In this document: one piece after another, positions 16,157 to 24,984 of the stretch
How positions within the stretch are numbered: position 1 is the first letter of the stretch
Layout of the letters: every line of letters starts with the position of its first letter
Assembly (NCBI GenBank): GCA_964426655.1
Contig: CAYRQT010000011.1
Coordinates: forward strand, 1 to 49,264
DNA: 49,264 bases
Direction: 5' to 3'
From: RGIG8306 sp964426655
GTDB taxonomy: Bacteria; Bacillota; Clostridia; Lachnospirales; Lachnospiraceae
Translations under genes and position numbers: made by a program
Notes under the pieces: model-generated
The model's database searches: none
Seen by the model: only the letters and a program-made list of their open reading frames with translations
Told to the model about the DNA's origin: nothing

Positions 16157-18490
16157 TTGAGGACTCCTTTCTTCCACCACTACCGGTGCTGTGTTTTCTG
16201 CAGAAACATCTGCCGAAATCGTCTGATTTTTTTGTAAACGTACCCGTTTTAAACGGAGGGCATTTAATACCACGCACACACTGCTAAAGCTCATGGCTGC
16301 TGCCCCGATCATAGGGGTCAGCCGCAGACCAAAGGGGGCAAAGAACACCCCTGCGGCGATGGGAATGCCAATGATATTGTAGATGAAGGCCCAGAACAGA
16401 TTTTCCTTGATGTTCAGAATCACCTTCCTGCTTAAATATATCGCAGAGGGAACGTCCTGTAAATCGTTTTTCATCAGGACCACATCCCCGCTTTCGATGG
16501 CCACATCCGTCCCTGCGCCAATAGCCATGCCTACGTCGGCTCTGACCAGTGCAGGCGCATCGTTGATTCCATCCCCAACCATGGCCACCACATGGCCTTC
16601 CTTTTGAAGCGCCGCCACATGCCCTTCTTTATCCTGGGGCAGCACTTCCGCAAAGATGCCGTCCACGCCCACCTGGGCACCAATGGCCTGGGCCGTTTCT
16701 TTCCGGTCTCCGGTCATCATCATCACCCGAATGCCCATGGCCTTCAGACGGGAAATGGCCGCCCGGCTGGTTTCCTTTACAGGATCCGCCACGGCAAACA
16801 TCCCCACCACCCGGGTCTCGTCCCCAAATACCAGGGGTGTTTTTCCTTCCAAAGCCCATTTTTCCAAAGTGTCTTCCACCTCTGTCGTGGAAATGCCCAG
16901 GGTTTTCATCCAGTTTTCGCTGCCGGCCACATATTTCTTTCCATTGAATACCCCGGAAATGCCTTTGCCGGGAACTGTTTCATAGGCTGTCACTTCTCCG
17001 GTTTTTGAAGGACAATAGGCGGTAATAGCTGCAGCCAGCGGATGTTCGGAACGGCTTTCCAATGCACCGGCCATTTCCAGGAAGCCTTTTTCTTCCATAT
17101 AGGAAACCACATTGGTCACCACCGGCTTTCCGGCTGTTATGGTACCGGTTTTGTCCAACACCACCGTGTCCACCTTATGGGCCGTTTCCAGGGCTTCCCC
17201 GGTTTTATATAGAATACCGGAACCTGCGCCGACCCCGGTTCCCACCATAATGGCTACCGGAGTAGCCAGTCCAAGGGCACAGGGGCAGGAAATGACCAGA
17301 ACGCTGATGGCCATGGACAGGGCCGTGTCAAATTCTCCGGTGGCAAGAGACCAGGCAAGGAATGTCACCAGGGCAATACCGATGACTACCGGCACAAAAA
17401 TGCCGGAAACTTTGTCCGCCAGTCTGGCAATGGGCGCCTTTGTGGAGCTGGCCTCCTCTACCAGGGCAATAATCTGGGAAAAAGTGGTGTCCTGTCCTAC
17501 TTTGGTCGCCCGAAACCGAATGTAGCCTGTCTGGTTCATGGTCGCTCCAATGACCGGATCACCGGGATGTTTTTCCACCGGCATGCTTTCTCCGGTAATG
17601 GCCGCCTGATCCACAGAGGTATCCCCTTCCAAAATGACCCCATCCACAGGAATCATTTGTCCGGCCCGCACCACGATTTCATCCTGAATGGCCACCTCTT
17701 CCACCGGCACTTCCACTTCCCTGCCGTCCCTGACCACCACCGCTTTCTTTGGTGACAGGTCCATCAGTTTTTCCAGTGCTTCGCTGGTGCGCCCCTTTGC
17801 TCTGGATTCCAAAAATTTCCCCAGCGTGATGAGGGCCACAATGGTGGCGGCGGATTCAAAATACAGGTGTTCATGGTAGTACTCCACCATTTCCATGTCC
17901 ATATGCCCCAGACCATATCCAATAGCATATACCGCAAAGATTCCATATAGAAAGGCTGCACCGGAACCAATGGCAATGAGGCTGTCCATATTGGGTGCCC
18001 CCTGGAACAAGGTCTTAAAGCCTTTTTCATAATAGACCCGGTTCACATACAGAATGGGCATGGTCAAAAGCATCTGGGTGAACGCATAGGAAAGGGCATT
18101 TTCATGGCCCGATAAAACAGAGGGCAGGGGAAACCCCACCATATGTCCCATGGACAGGTACATAAGCACCGCCAAAAAGCCAAAAGAAATGCCCAGGCGC
18201 CAAGCCATCTCCCTGTTTTTCTTTTTATTGCGGCTCTGGATGCTTTCCCCGGTCACCACTGCTTTTTTACCGCCCTGCTCCAGGGGGGCCGCACCATATC
18301 CCGCTTTTTCCACTGCATCTATGATGTTCTGTTCCGGGATATCCGCATATTCCACCTGCATCTTATTGGTAAGCAGGTTTACCTGCACATCTTTTACCCC
18401 CGGCACCTTGCGGACACTGGCCTCTACTCTTGCAGAGCATGCAGAGCAGGTCATTCCGGTTACTTCAAATTGCGTTTTCTTTTCTTCCAT
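15959..18490 (-). CDS. copA: Copper-exporting P1B-type ATPase with C-terminal CopZ-like domain
   Basis: CopA expels Cu(I) across the membrane using ATP. The 843-residue protein has an N-terminal metal-binding domain (GMTCSACSARVE, Cys15 and Cys18), transmembrane segments, the TGES actuator motif, the CPC metal channel motif in VISCPCALGLATP, the DKTGT phosphorylation site and GDGINDAP. An additional metal-binding domain sits after the last membrane helices (residues 779-843, CAHC at 789-792). Most homologues carry such domains only at the N-terminus. ATG 18490 follows AGAAGG. Silver transport is also possible for the family. Confidence 0.95.
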   Translation of the reverse strand: MEEKKTQFEVTGMTCSACSARVEASVRKVPGVKDVQVNLLTNKMQVEYADIPEQNIIDAVEKAGYGAAPLEQGGKKAVVTGESIQSRNKKKNREMAWRLGISFGFLAVLMYLSMGHMVGFPLPSVLSGHENALSYAFTQMLLTMPILYVNRVYYEKGFKTLFQGAPNMDSLIAIGSGAAFLYGIFAVYAIGYGLGHMDMEMVEYYHEHLYFESAATIVALITLGKFLESRAKGRTSEALEKLMDLSPKKAVVVRDGREVEVPVEEVAIQDEIVVRAGQMIPVDGVILEGDTSVDQAAITGESMPVEKHPGDPVIGATMNQTGYIRFRATKVGQDTTFSQIIALVEEASSTKAPIARLADKVSGIFVPVVIGIALVTFLAWSLATGEFDTALSMAISVLVISCPCALGLATPVAIMVGTGVGAGSGILYKTGEALETAHKVDTVVLDKTGTITAGKPVVTNVVSYMEEKGFLEMAGALESRSEHPLAAAITAYCPSKTGEVTAYETVPGKGISGVFNGKKYVAGSENWMKTLGISTTEVEDTLEKWALEGKTPLVFGDETRVVGMFAVADPVKETSRAAISRLKAMGIRVMMMTGDRKETAQAIGAQVGVDGIFAEVLPQDKEGHVAALQKEGHVVAMVGDGINDAPALVRADVGMAIGAGTDVAIESGDVVLMKNDLQDVPSAIYLSRKVILNIKENLFWAFIYNIIGIPIAAGVFFAPFGLRLTPMIGAAAMSFSSVCVVLNALRLKRVRLQKNQTISADVSAENTAPVVVEERSPQMKTVKIEGMMCAHCQNRVEKALQEIAGPEVKVSLEDKAAYIPEEAKATDEQIKKAVEDAGYQVVS

Positions 18491-18530
18491 CAGGTACACC
18501 TTCTTTCAGAAATTATAGGGTTTCCGCTTC

Positions 18531-18559
18531 AGTATAGCACCCGTTGATGTTCGTTGCAA
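18531..18559 (-). promoter_or_regulatory. Promoter of copA-folA
   Basis: On the minus strand TTGCAA (18554-18559) and TATACT (18531-18536) are 17 bases apart. A second TATAAT lies 13 bases further down. No CopY-type TACAnnTGTA box is present, so the copper regulator cannot be named from this sequence. Confidence 0.7.
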
Positions 18560-18654
18560 CTTACCCGGCAGAAAACCTGCTTGATTTCATAATTCTTTAA
18601 TTATTTTTGTGCTGCGCTTTGTCACCATCTTAACTTTTTTCCATTATGTCATCC

Positions 18655-18667
18655 GTGACAACGTCAC
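18655..18667. promoter_or_regulatory. GTGAC-AAC-GTCAC dyad between divergent promoters
   Basis: A perfect 5+5 base inverted repeat with a 3-base centre lies between the divergent copA and aroF promoters, 28 bases before the aroF -35. A further GTCACC copy occurs at 18621-18626. It may be an operator. It could also act as a weak hairpin, as a T-run follows on the plus strand. Nothing else is seen in the 315-base gap apart from the two promoters. Confidence 0.3.
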
Positions 18668-18695
18668 CTCTTTTTTTCCCATTTCCTTTTCCCTC

Positions 18696-18724
18696 TTGAC
18701 AAAAGGGAAAAATAAGGGTACTAT
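18696..18724 (+). promoter_or_regulatory. Sigma-A promoter of aroF-tyrA
   Basis: TTGACA (18696-18701) and TACTAT (18719-18724) are separated by 17 bases. The ~75-base leader contains a small CGAAAG/CTTTCG hairpin and two copies of AAAGCGTT, but no T-box or terminator. Confidence 0.85.
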
Positions 18725-18805
18725 TACCCGAAAGAAGTGCTTTCGCTTTAAAGCGTTGAAGTTTAATGCAGTAAAGCGTTATGGAAATGTGAAGGAGAAC
18801 AATAT

Positions 18806-19819
18806 ATGATAATCGTTATGAAAGCCAATGCAGACAGTTTTGCCATTGATCATGTGGTCCGTCTGATTCAGTCCCGGGGCCTGCAGGCCCACCTGTCCAA
18901 AGGAGATCAGGTCACCATTATCGGTGTGATCGGAGATAAAACCAAACTACTGGATGCCAATCTGGAAATTACCCCGGGTGTGGATAAAATTGTTCCGGTA
19001 ACTGCCTCTTACAAGCTGGCCAGCCGCCAGTTCCACCCGGAACCTACGACTGTAAAGGTTGGAAATACGGAAATTGGCCCCGGAAATCTGACTATAATGG
19101 CAGGCCCCTGCGCCATAGAAAGCGAGGAGCAACTGATGGTTACCGCCCTGGCCGCCAAAAAGGCAGGGGCAAATTTTGTTCGGGGAGGTGCCTACAAGCC
19201 CAGAACAAGTCCCTATTCCTTCCAGGGGCTGGAAGAAGAAGGGCTGCGCTATATGGCAAGAGTTCGCAGGGAAGTGGGTGTAGAGGTCATTTGTGAGGTG
19301 ACCAGTGAGCGGGCCATTGATACCGCAGCCAAATATGTGAGCATGCTCCAGATTGGCGCCAGAAATATGCAGAATTTCGAATTGCTGAAAGCGGCCGGCC
19401 GAAGTGGAATGCCCATTCTGCTGAAACGGGGTATGTCTGCAACTATTGAAGAATGGCTAAACGCTGCAGAATATGTTCTTTCCGAAGGCAACAGCCAGGT
19501 GGTTCTCTGCGAAAGAGGCATCCGTACATTTGAAACCGCTACCCGCAATACCTTGGACATCAGTGCTGTACCGGTGCTACGCCAAAAGACCCACCTGCCC
19601 GTCATTGTAGACCCCAGCCATGCCACAGGAGTTCGGGCCTATGTAGCCCCTCTGGCCATGGCAGCCGTAGCTGTAGGGGCAGATGGTCTGATGATTGAAA
19701 TTCATCCGGATCCGCCCCATGCACTGTCCGATGGCCCTCAGTCCCTGACGTTTGACCAGTTCGATGCTCTGACACAGCAGCTGCGTCCCATGATTTCCCT
19801 GATGCAGCGCACATTTTAA
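18806..19819 (+). CDS. aroF: 3-Deoxy-7-phosphoheptulonate synthase (type I-beta, with N-terminal regulatory domain)
   Basis: This enzyme joins phosphoenolpyruvate and erythrose 4-phosphate, the first step of aromatic amino acid synthesis. The 337-residue protein has a ferredoxin-like N-terminal domain (about 1-70), as in the Thermotoga-type enzymes where it confers feedback control. The barrel follows with IMAGPCAIES, RGGAYKPRTSPYSFQG, LLKRGMSATIEEWL and VDPSHATG, carrying the PEP- and metal-binding residues. AAGGAG precedes ATG 18806. It is co-transcribed with tyrA, 12 bases downstream. Confidence 0.96.
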   Translation: MIIVMKANADSFAIDHVVRLIQSRGLQAHLSKGDQVTIIGVIGDKTKLLDANLEITPGVDKIVPVTASYKLASRQFHPEPTTVKVGNTEIGPGNLTIMAGPCAIESEEQLMVTALAAKKAGANFVRGGAYKPRTSPYSFQGLEEEGLRYMARVRREVGVEVICEVTSERAIDTAAKYVSMLQIGARNMQNFELLKAAGRSGMPILLKRGMSATIEEWLNAAEYVLSEGNSQVVLCERGIRTFETATRNTLDISAVPVLRQKTHLPVIVDPSHATGVRAYVAPLAMAAVAVGADGLMIEIHPDPPHALSDGPQSLTFDQFDALTQQLRPMISLMQRTF

Positions 19820-19831
19820 GGAGGCAGATGT

Positions 19832-20929
19832 ATGCTGATCGGTTTTATCGGCTTTGGCCTGATTGGCGGTTCCCTTGCCAAAGGCCTTAAACGAGCCAAT
19901 CCCCACCATGAAATACTGGCATTTAGCCGTACTCCCTCCACTCTTTTGCAGGCCAGGGAGGACGGCATTGTGGATTATATTGCCCCGGATATTAATGCGT
20001 CCTTTTCGGACTGTGCATTCATCTTTCTGTGTACCCCTGTTCATTTTAATGCGGATTATCTGAGAAAGCTAAAGCCACTCCTAGGGAAGGATACCATTGT
20101 TACCGATGTGGGCAGCACCAAGGGAGAAATTCATCGGGCAGTGACTGCCCTGGATATGGAAAGTGTTTTTATCGGCGGGCACCCTATGGCCGGTTCGGAA
20201 AAAACCGGGTACTCCAGTGCCACAGATCACCTTCTGGAAAATGCATATTACGTGTTGACGCCAACCATGCATACCTCCGGACAGGCACTCGCCGCCTTAA
20301 CCACTCTGGTGGACTCTGTAGGTGCCATTCCTCTGATTATGGACCCTGACCGGCATGACGAAGTGGTGGCTACCATCAGCCACCTGCCCCATCTCATTGC
20401 CGCCGAACTGGTGAACCTGGTCAAGGCCACCGATGACAGCCGTCAGTCCATGAAACAGCTGGCTGCAGGCGGCTTTAAGGATATTACCCGGATTGCCTCC
20501 TCCTCCCCTGAGATGTGGGAACAGATCTGCATGTCCAACCAGGGCCCCATTGTACAGGTGCTGGACGCCTTTATGGATGGCCTTTCCCATTTGAGAAGAT
20601 CCATTGCCCAGGGAGATGGGGAGACCATTTTTCAGGCCTTTTCTTCCTCCCGGGCCTATCGAAGCACTTTTCCTGAAAAAAAAGGTGGCCCTGATCTTTT
20701 GAATCGGGAATACTGTCTGCACAGCGATATTGTGGACAAGGTGGGAACCATTGCCCATGTCACCGGCCTTCTGGCCGCCCATGGCATCAATCTGAAAAAT
20801 CTGGGCATTCTTTACAACCGGGAGACGGAGCCAGGTGTCCTGCGTCTGGAATTTTACAGTCAGGAAGACCAGGAAAATGCCCACACTCTGCTCAATGATG
20901 AGGGCATTGCCACTATCCGCACCAGATAA
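19832..20929 (+). CDS. tyrA: Prephenate dehydrogenase with C-terminal ACT domain
   Basis: TyrA oxidises prephenate to 4-hydroxyphenylpyruvate for tyrosine synthesis. The 365-residue protein has an N-terminal NAD-binding loop IGFIGFGLIGGSLAKGL, then DVGSTKGEI and GGHPMAGSEKTGYSSA in the catalytic region. A C-terminal ACT domain (about 295-365, DKVGTIAHVTGLLAAHGIN) probably senses tyrosine. AGGAGG lies before ATG 19832. Together with aroF it forms a two-gene aromatic unit. Confidence 0.96.
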   Translation: MLIGFIGFGLIGGSLAKGLKRANPHHEILAFSRTPSTLLQAREDGIVDYIAPDINASFSDCAFIFLCTPVHFNADYLRKLKPLLGKDTIVTDVGSTKGEIHRAVTALDMESVFIGGHPMAGSEKTGYSSATDHLLENAYYVLTPTMHTSGQALAALTTLVDSVGAIPLIMDPDRHDEVVATISHLPHLIAAELVNLVKATDDSRQSMKQLAAGGFKDITRIASSSPEMWEQICMSNQGPIVQVLDAFMDGLSHLRRSIAQGDGETIFQAFSSSRAYRSTFPEKKGGPDLLNREYCLHSDIVDKVGTIAHVTGLLAAHGINLKNLGILYNRETEPGVLRLEFYSQEDQENAHTLLNDEGIATIRTR

Positions 20930-20992
20930 AAAAGGCCGCTGCGCCACAGGTGATTTGCATCACCCGTTTTGCAGCGGTCCTTTTTTATTTTT
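20930..20992. terminator. Bidirectional terminator between tyrA and yebC
   Basis: GGCCGCTGC pairs with GCAGCGGTCC, enclosing an inner GGTGAT-TTGC-ATCACC stem. An A-run precedes it and TTTTTTATTTTT follows. It can stop transcription of tyrA on plus and yebC on minus, which converge here. Confidence 0.92.
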
Positions 20993-21007
20993 GATCGCTT
21001 TTATTTC

Positions 21008-21736
21008 TTATTCATCCCAGTTGTGCCACACATACTGCACATCATCGTCCTCATCCAGAAGATCCAGGGTCTTGTTAATATTTTTGATGTCCTGCTCTGC
21101 AGTAAGTTCCGTCCAGGTCTGGGGAATCATGGTGATGTCCGCACTGACCATGGGCACCCCTTCTTTTTCCAGTGTCTCTCTGACATTGGAAAAATCATCC
21201 GGTTCTGTGATAATTTCGTAGCTGTCCTCTTCTTCTGAGAAGTCTTCTGCCCCGGCCTCCAGTGCCATCATCATTAGGGTGTCGCTGTCTTCTTCCCATT
21301 CCTCTTTATCAATAATAATCTGTCCTTTTTTGTCGAACATGAATGACACACAGCCAGGTGTCCCCACATTGCCGCTGCCTTTGGTAAAGGCATTGCGTAC
21401 ATTGGCCGCTGTCCGGTTCTTATTGTCTGTCAGTGCTTCCACAATAATGGCCACACCATTCGGGCCGTATCCTTCATAGGTGATGGTTTCATAACTGGTG
21501 CTGTTTACATCCCCGGCCGCCTTTTTGATACTGCGATCGATGGTGTCATTTGGCATGTTGTTGGCTTTGGCCTTGGCAATCACATCTCTTAGCCGACTGT
21601 TGTTGTTAGGATCTGCTCCCCCCTCTTTTACTGCAACTGCAATCTCACGACCGATTCGGGTGAAGATTTTTCCACGAACCGCATCGTTTTTTTCTTTTTT
21701 ATGTTTGATATTGGCAAATTTCGAATGTCCAGACAT
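21008..21736 (-). CDS. yebC: YebC/PmpR-family protein (TACO1-like)
   Basis: The 242-residue protein has the typical N-terminus MSGHSKFANIKHKKEKNDAVRGKIF, the mid-region EGYGPNGVAIIVEALTDNKNRTAANVR, and an acidic C-terminal part. Family members have been described as transcriptional regulators and, more recently, as translation factors that help ribosomes pass difficult proline-rich stretches; which role applies here is not shown. It lies 80 bases after alr and faces tyrA across a shared terminator. Confidence 0.95.
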   Translation of the reverse strand: MSGHSKFANIKHKKEKNDAVRGKIFTRIGREIAVAVKEGGADPNNNSRLRDVIAKAKANNMPNDTIDRSIKKAAGDVNSTSYETITYEGYGPNGVAIIVEALTDNKNRTAANVRNAFTKGSGNVGTPGCVSFMFDKKGQIIIDKEEWEEDSDTLMMMALEAGAEDFSEEEDSYEIITEPDDFSNVRETLEKEGVPMVSADITMIPQTWTELTAEQDIKNINKTLDLLDEDDDVQYVWHNWDE

Positions 21737-21785
21737 TTTTTGCTCCTTACTATACCCTTTTTTTCACGAATGGTTTGATTTTACC

Positions 21786-21829
21786 AAAAAAAAACGTGGA
21801 TGGCAAGGGTCTTCCTTTAGTACTCATCC
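21786..21829 (-). terminator. Possible terminator at the end of alr
   Basis: On the minus strand GGATG pairs with CATCC around an inner AAGG-AAGAC-CCTT stem, followed after ACG by nine U residues. The 5' arm overlaps the alr stop codon. The outer stem is short, so stability is uncertain. Confidence 0.45.
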
Positions 21830-23004
21830 CGAAAATAATCCTTTTTCCCCACAATCAGTCCCTGCTGCCAGTACACCCGAGGGATTCTTTTGCCCAAATC
21901 GCAGACAAATTCATAATTAAAGGTACCTGCCAGCTTAGCCAGTTCCTCCACTGAAATACAGGCATCCCCTTCCCTGCCGATCAAAGTTACTTTATCTCCC
22001 ATGCGGGCCTGGGAGATGTGGGTCACATCCACCATGAACTGATCCATACAGACTCTTCCGCAGATGGGGGCTTTTTCTCCGTGTACCAGGATGTACCCTT
22101 TGTTGGACAGATTTCTGGGGTAGCCGTCCCCGTATCCCACGGGAATGGTGGCCAGACGCACTGAATGATCAGCCACATATGTTCCACCGTAGCTGACAGC
22201 CGTACCCGGTTCAATGGTTTTAATGTAGACAATATGGCTTTTCAGCCCAAGGGCAGGCTCCAGAGGCACCCGTTCCTGCTCAACCTGATCGCTTGGATAA
22301 AGGCCATAAAGAGAAATGCCCATACGAACCATGTCCCTGTGGTACTCCGGCAGATCAATGATGCCTGCACTGTTGTCACAGTGCACCAGAGAAAAATGAA
22401 TGCCCTCTTCCTCCAATTGATGAATCATTTCACTAAACCGCTCATACTGATATTCCGTATAGTGCTTGTCCTTCTCATCTGCCTTGGAAAAGTGAGTAAA
22501 ACAGCCCTCCAGTTTCAGCCCTTTTACCCGGTATAAATGTTTGATGGCCTTTATACTTTCATCCGTACAGGAAAACCCGATGCGGCTCATCCCTGTGTCC
22601 AGTTTGATATGCACCGGAAGGGAAGCCTTTTCCCCAGTTTTCATACGATATCTTTCCACTGCCTCTCCGGCCAGCCTCCCCATTTCTTCCGTATAGATGG
22701 TGGGGCGAATCTGATAATGGACAAATTCCTCATAGCAGGTCTCGTGTGAATAGCCCAGTACCAAAACAGGCTTTTCAATGCCGTTTTCCCTTAGGTTTGT
22801 GGCCTCCTGTGCGGTGGCCACCCCATATCCCCATACCATAGAGTCTATAGCCCTTGCAATGGGGACGGCCCCATGCCCATACCCGTCTGCTTTAATGATC
22901 CCCATCAGCCTGGGATCCGGTCCCACGTTTTTGCGCATTCTTTCCACATTTCTGCTAATGGCATCCAGATTGATATTAGCCCACACCCTATAGTAATCTT
23001 TCAT
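21817..23004 (-). CDS. alr: Alanine racemase
   Basis: Alr interconverts L- and D-alanine for peptidoglycan with PLP. The 395-residue protein carries the PLP lysine Lys38 in IIKADGYGHGAV, a KLDTGMSRIGF segment, and the C-terminal CGRVCMDQFMVDVT that includes the second-domain active-site region. It starts 15 bases after nnr in a rex-acpS-nnr-alr run. Clustering of alr with acpS and nnr is common in Firmicutes. Confidence 0.96.
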   Translation of the reverse strand: MKDYYRVWANINLDAISRNVERMRKNVGPDPRLMGIIKADGYGHGAVPIARAIDSMVWGYGVATAQEATNLRENGIEKPVLVLGYSHETCYEEFVHYQIRPTIYTEEMGRLAGEAVERYRMKTGEKASLPVHIKLDTGMSRIGFSCTDESIKAIKHLYRVKGLKLEGCFTHFSKADEKDKHYTEYQYERFSEMIHQLEEEGIHFSLVHCDNSAGIIDLPEYHRDMVRMGISLYGLYPSDQVEQERVPLEPALGLKSHIVYIKTIEPGTAVSYGGTYVADHSVRLATIPVGYGDGYPRNLSNKGYILVHGEKAPICGRVCMDQFMVDVTHISQARMGDKVTLIGREGDACISVEELAKLAGTFNYEFVCDLGKRIPRVYWQQGLIVGKKDYFRDEY

Positions 23005-23019
23005 TTCTGACTTTCCCCC

Positions 23020-24612
23020 TTATCTTTCTGCGGCGCGCATCACTTTCCCCAGACCATCCAGAATATCTCTAGCCATAGCCGGTGCCTCTCCTGTGGTTTT
23101 GGCCGCCTCTTCTCCTGCCATGCCATGAATATAGACCCCCAGTGTAGCTGCACTGGCAGGAGGAAGTCCCAGAACGGTCAGCGCCCCAATGATGCCTGTA
23201 AGAATATCTCCGCTACCGCCTGTGGCCAGCGCCGTGGTACCCTTTAATCCAATATAAATTCCTTCTTCTTCTGTTCCGTCGGGCAGGGTGAATCTGGTAT
23301 GCGGTATCAGCGTGTGGGTATTTTTTCCAACCAACACTCCAGGGAACTCTCCGGCTGCTTTCAGTACATATTTCTCAAAATGAAAATGAATTTCTTCTTT
23401 TTTTACACCCAGCATGCGCGACAGCTCTCCAGCATGCGGCGTGTAGATCAATGGTGCCGGATACGTCTGCATTGCTTTCTGCATGGCCTTGTCTTCGCTT
23501 AGCAAGGTTAGGGCATCCCCATCCAGCAACAGTGGTCTGGGCATCTTTTTCAGGGTATTCCACAATTGGTAAAAGAATATCCGGCTTTCTTCCTTTAATC
23601 CAAGTCCCGGCCCCAGAATCACCAGTGACGCCTTTTCCAGACAGGCTTTTGCGGCCCCCTCCTCTGAGAAGGATTCCCAGGTATGTACAATGGCTTCTGG
23701 TAAAAGGGTCTGAACCACCGGCCTGCTGCCCTCTTCCACCACCAGATCCACCAGCCCCACGCCTGTGCGATACGCTCCCATTCCTGCAAAACAGGGGGCA
23801 CCTGCCATTCCCAGTGAACCTCCCGCCACCAAAATGCGGCCGTATGAGTACTTATGGGATTGGGGCTGACGGCGAGGATAGGCCTCCAGATCCTCCCAGG
23901 TATGGCTCCAATATGTGGGGTTCACCTGAGCCGCTAATTTTGCAGGGTATCCGATGGAAACGGTATGAATCCTTCCGCAGGCATTTCTAGTCAGAGGATC
24001 ATACAAACATCTTTTGCCATATCCAAAAGTAATCGTATGTGTGGCCGGGAAGAAAGGTTCCCCTGCCGTGTAGCCGTCCCGTATACCGGAAGGGACATCG
24101 ATGGCCAGCTTCACCTTTGCAGGAGATGCGCTGACCTGCCCCAGAACACCGGTCAGATAAGGCTTAACAGGGCCTTTTAACCCAATTCCGCACAGCCCAT
24201 CTACTAAAAGGAGATTCCCCTTCATTTCTTTTTTCAGCAGGTCTTCGCCTTGCGCTGTCTCCAGCATTTCCCCGGAAAAGTACAGGACCATGCTGTCTCG
24301 AAAGCCTCTGGTCTCCATAAGCCTGCGCATCTGCACCTGCCACTCTGCGGAGCAATGGGCGTTGTCTCCTATCAAGAGAAGCCTGACTTCCACTTTCTCC
24401 TCTAACAGGCAGCGAGCTGCCACCAGCCCATCCGCCCCGTTATTTCCCATGCCGCAAAGAAACAGCACCTTTTCTTCCTTTCGAAGCGACAGGATTTCCC
24501 GGGCGACTTTGTGACCTGCTTCCTCCATCAGATTCAGTGAAGTCTTCAGCTTTCCCTGAATAATGGCCTGATCCAGCTGTTTTGCCTGAGTGTTCGTCAG
24601 GATAATACGCAT
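23020..24612 (-). CDS. nnr: Bifunctional NAD(P)HX epimerase / ADP-dependent NAD(P)HX dehydratase
   Basis: This enzyme repairs hydrated NADH and NADPH. The N-terminal YjeF-type epimerase domain (about 1-215) has LCGMGNNGADGLVAARCL and AIDVPSGIRDGYT. The C-terminal dehydratase domain (about 230-530) has VAGGSLGMAGAPCFAG, LGPGLG, YTPHAGELSRM and GTTALATGGSGDILTG. The total of 530 residues is normal for the fused form. It begins one base after acpS. Placement with the NADH sensor Rex suggests a shared link to the NADH pool. Confidence 0.95.
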   Translation of the reverse strand: MRIILTNTQAKQLDQAIIQGKLKTSLNLMEEAGHKVAREILSLRKEEKVLFLCGMGNNGADGLVAARCLLEEKVEVRLLLIGDNAHCSAEWQVQMRRLMETRGFRDSMVLYFSGEMLETAQGEDLLKKEMKGNLLLVDGLCGIGLKGPVKPYLTGVLGQVSASPAKVKLAIDVPSGIRDGYTAGEPFFPATHTITFGYGKRCLYDPLTRNACGRIHTVSIGYPAKLAAQVNPTYWSHTWEDLEAYPRRQPQSHKYSYGRILVAGGSLGMAGAPCFAGMGAYRTGVGLVDLVVEEGSRPVVQTLLPEAIVHTWESFSEEGAAKACLEKASLVILGPGLGLKEESRIFFYQLWNTLKKMPRPLLLDGDALTLLSEDKAMQKAMQTYPAPLIYTPHAGELSRMLGVKKEEIHFHFEKYVLKAAGEFPGVLVGKNTHTLIPHTRFTLPDGTEEEGIYIGLKGTTALATGGSGDILTGIIGALTVLGLPPASAATLGVYIHGMAGEEAAKTTGEAPAMARDILDGLGKVMRAAER

Positions 24613-24613
24613 G

Positions 24614-24976
24614 TTATTCTCCCTCCACTACCACAAAAGCCACCGCATAATTGGCCTCGTGGGATATGCTCACCTGCAGGTTTCTTCCCCCCATTCGGGA
24701 AAAAACTTCTGCAGCTCCCTCATGAAGTTTTACCATGGGTTTTCCTTCTTTGTTGCGCAGCACTTCAATGTCTCTGGGAAAAAAAAGATGAAATCCAGTG
24801 CCAAGAGCCTTGGCCACTGCTTCCTTCACGGCAAAATTGCCTGCAAGAGAAGCTGCGCTCCCCTTGCAGGCAAGAATCTCTTTTTCCGTATAATACCGTG
24901 TAAGAAAACGTTCCCTTTCTGCTGCTGACCGTATGCGGCGTATATCAATAATATCTGTGCCTACACCCAGTATCAT
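24614..24976 (-). CDS. acpS: Holo-[acyl-carrier-protein] synthase
   Basis: AcpS moves 4'-phosphopantetheine from CoA onto apo-ACP. The 120-residue protein has the family's two metal-binding motifs, GVGTDIIDIRRI near the N-terminus and FAVKEAVAKALGTGF in the middle, with the C-terminal VSISHEANYAVAFVV. It lies eight bases after rex and one base before nnr, clearly in the same operon. Confidence 0.96.
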   Translation of the reverse strand: MILGVGTDIIDIRRIRSAAERERFLTRYYTEKEILACKGSAASLAGNFAVKEAVAKALGTGFHLFFPRDIEVLRNKEGKPMVKLHEGAAEVFSRMGGRNLQVSISHEANYAVAFVVVEGE

Positions 24977-24984
24977 AGGGTCTC

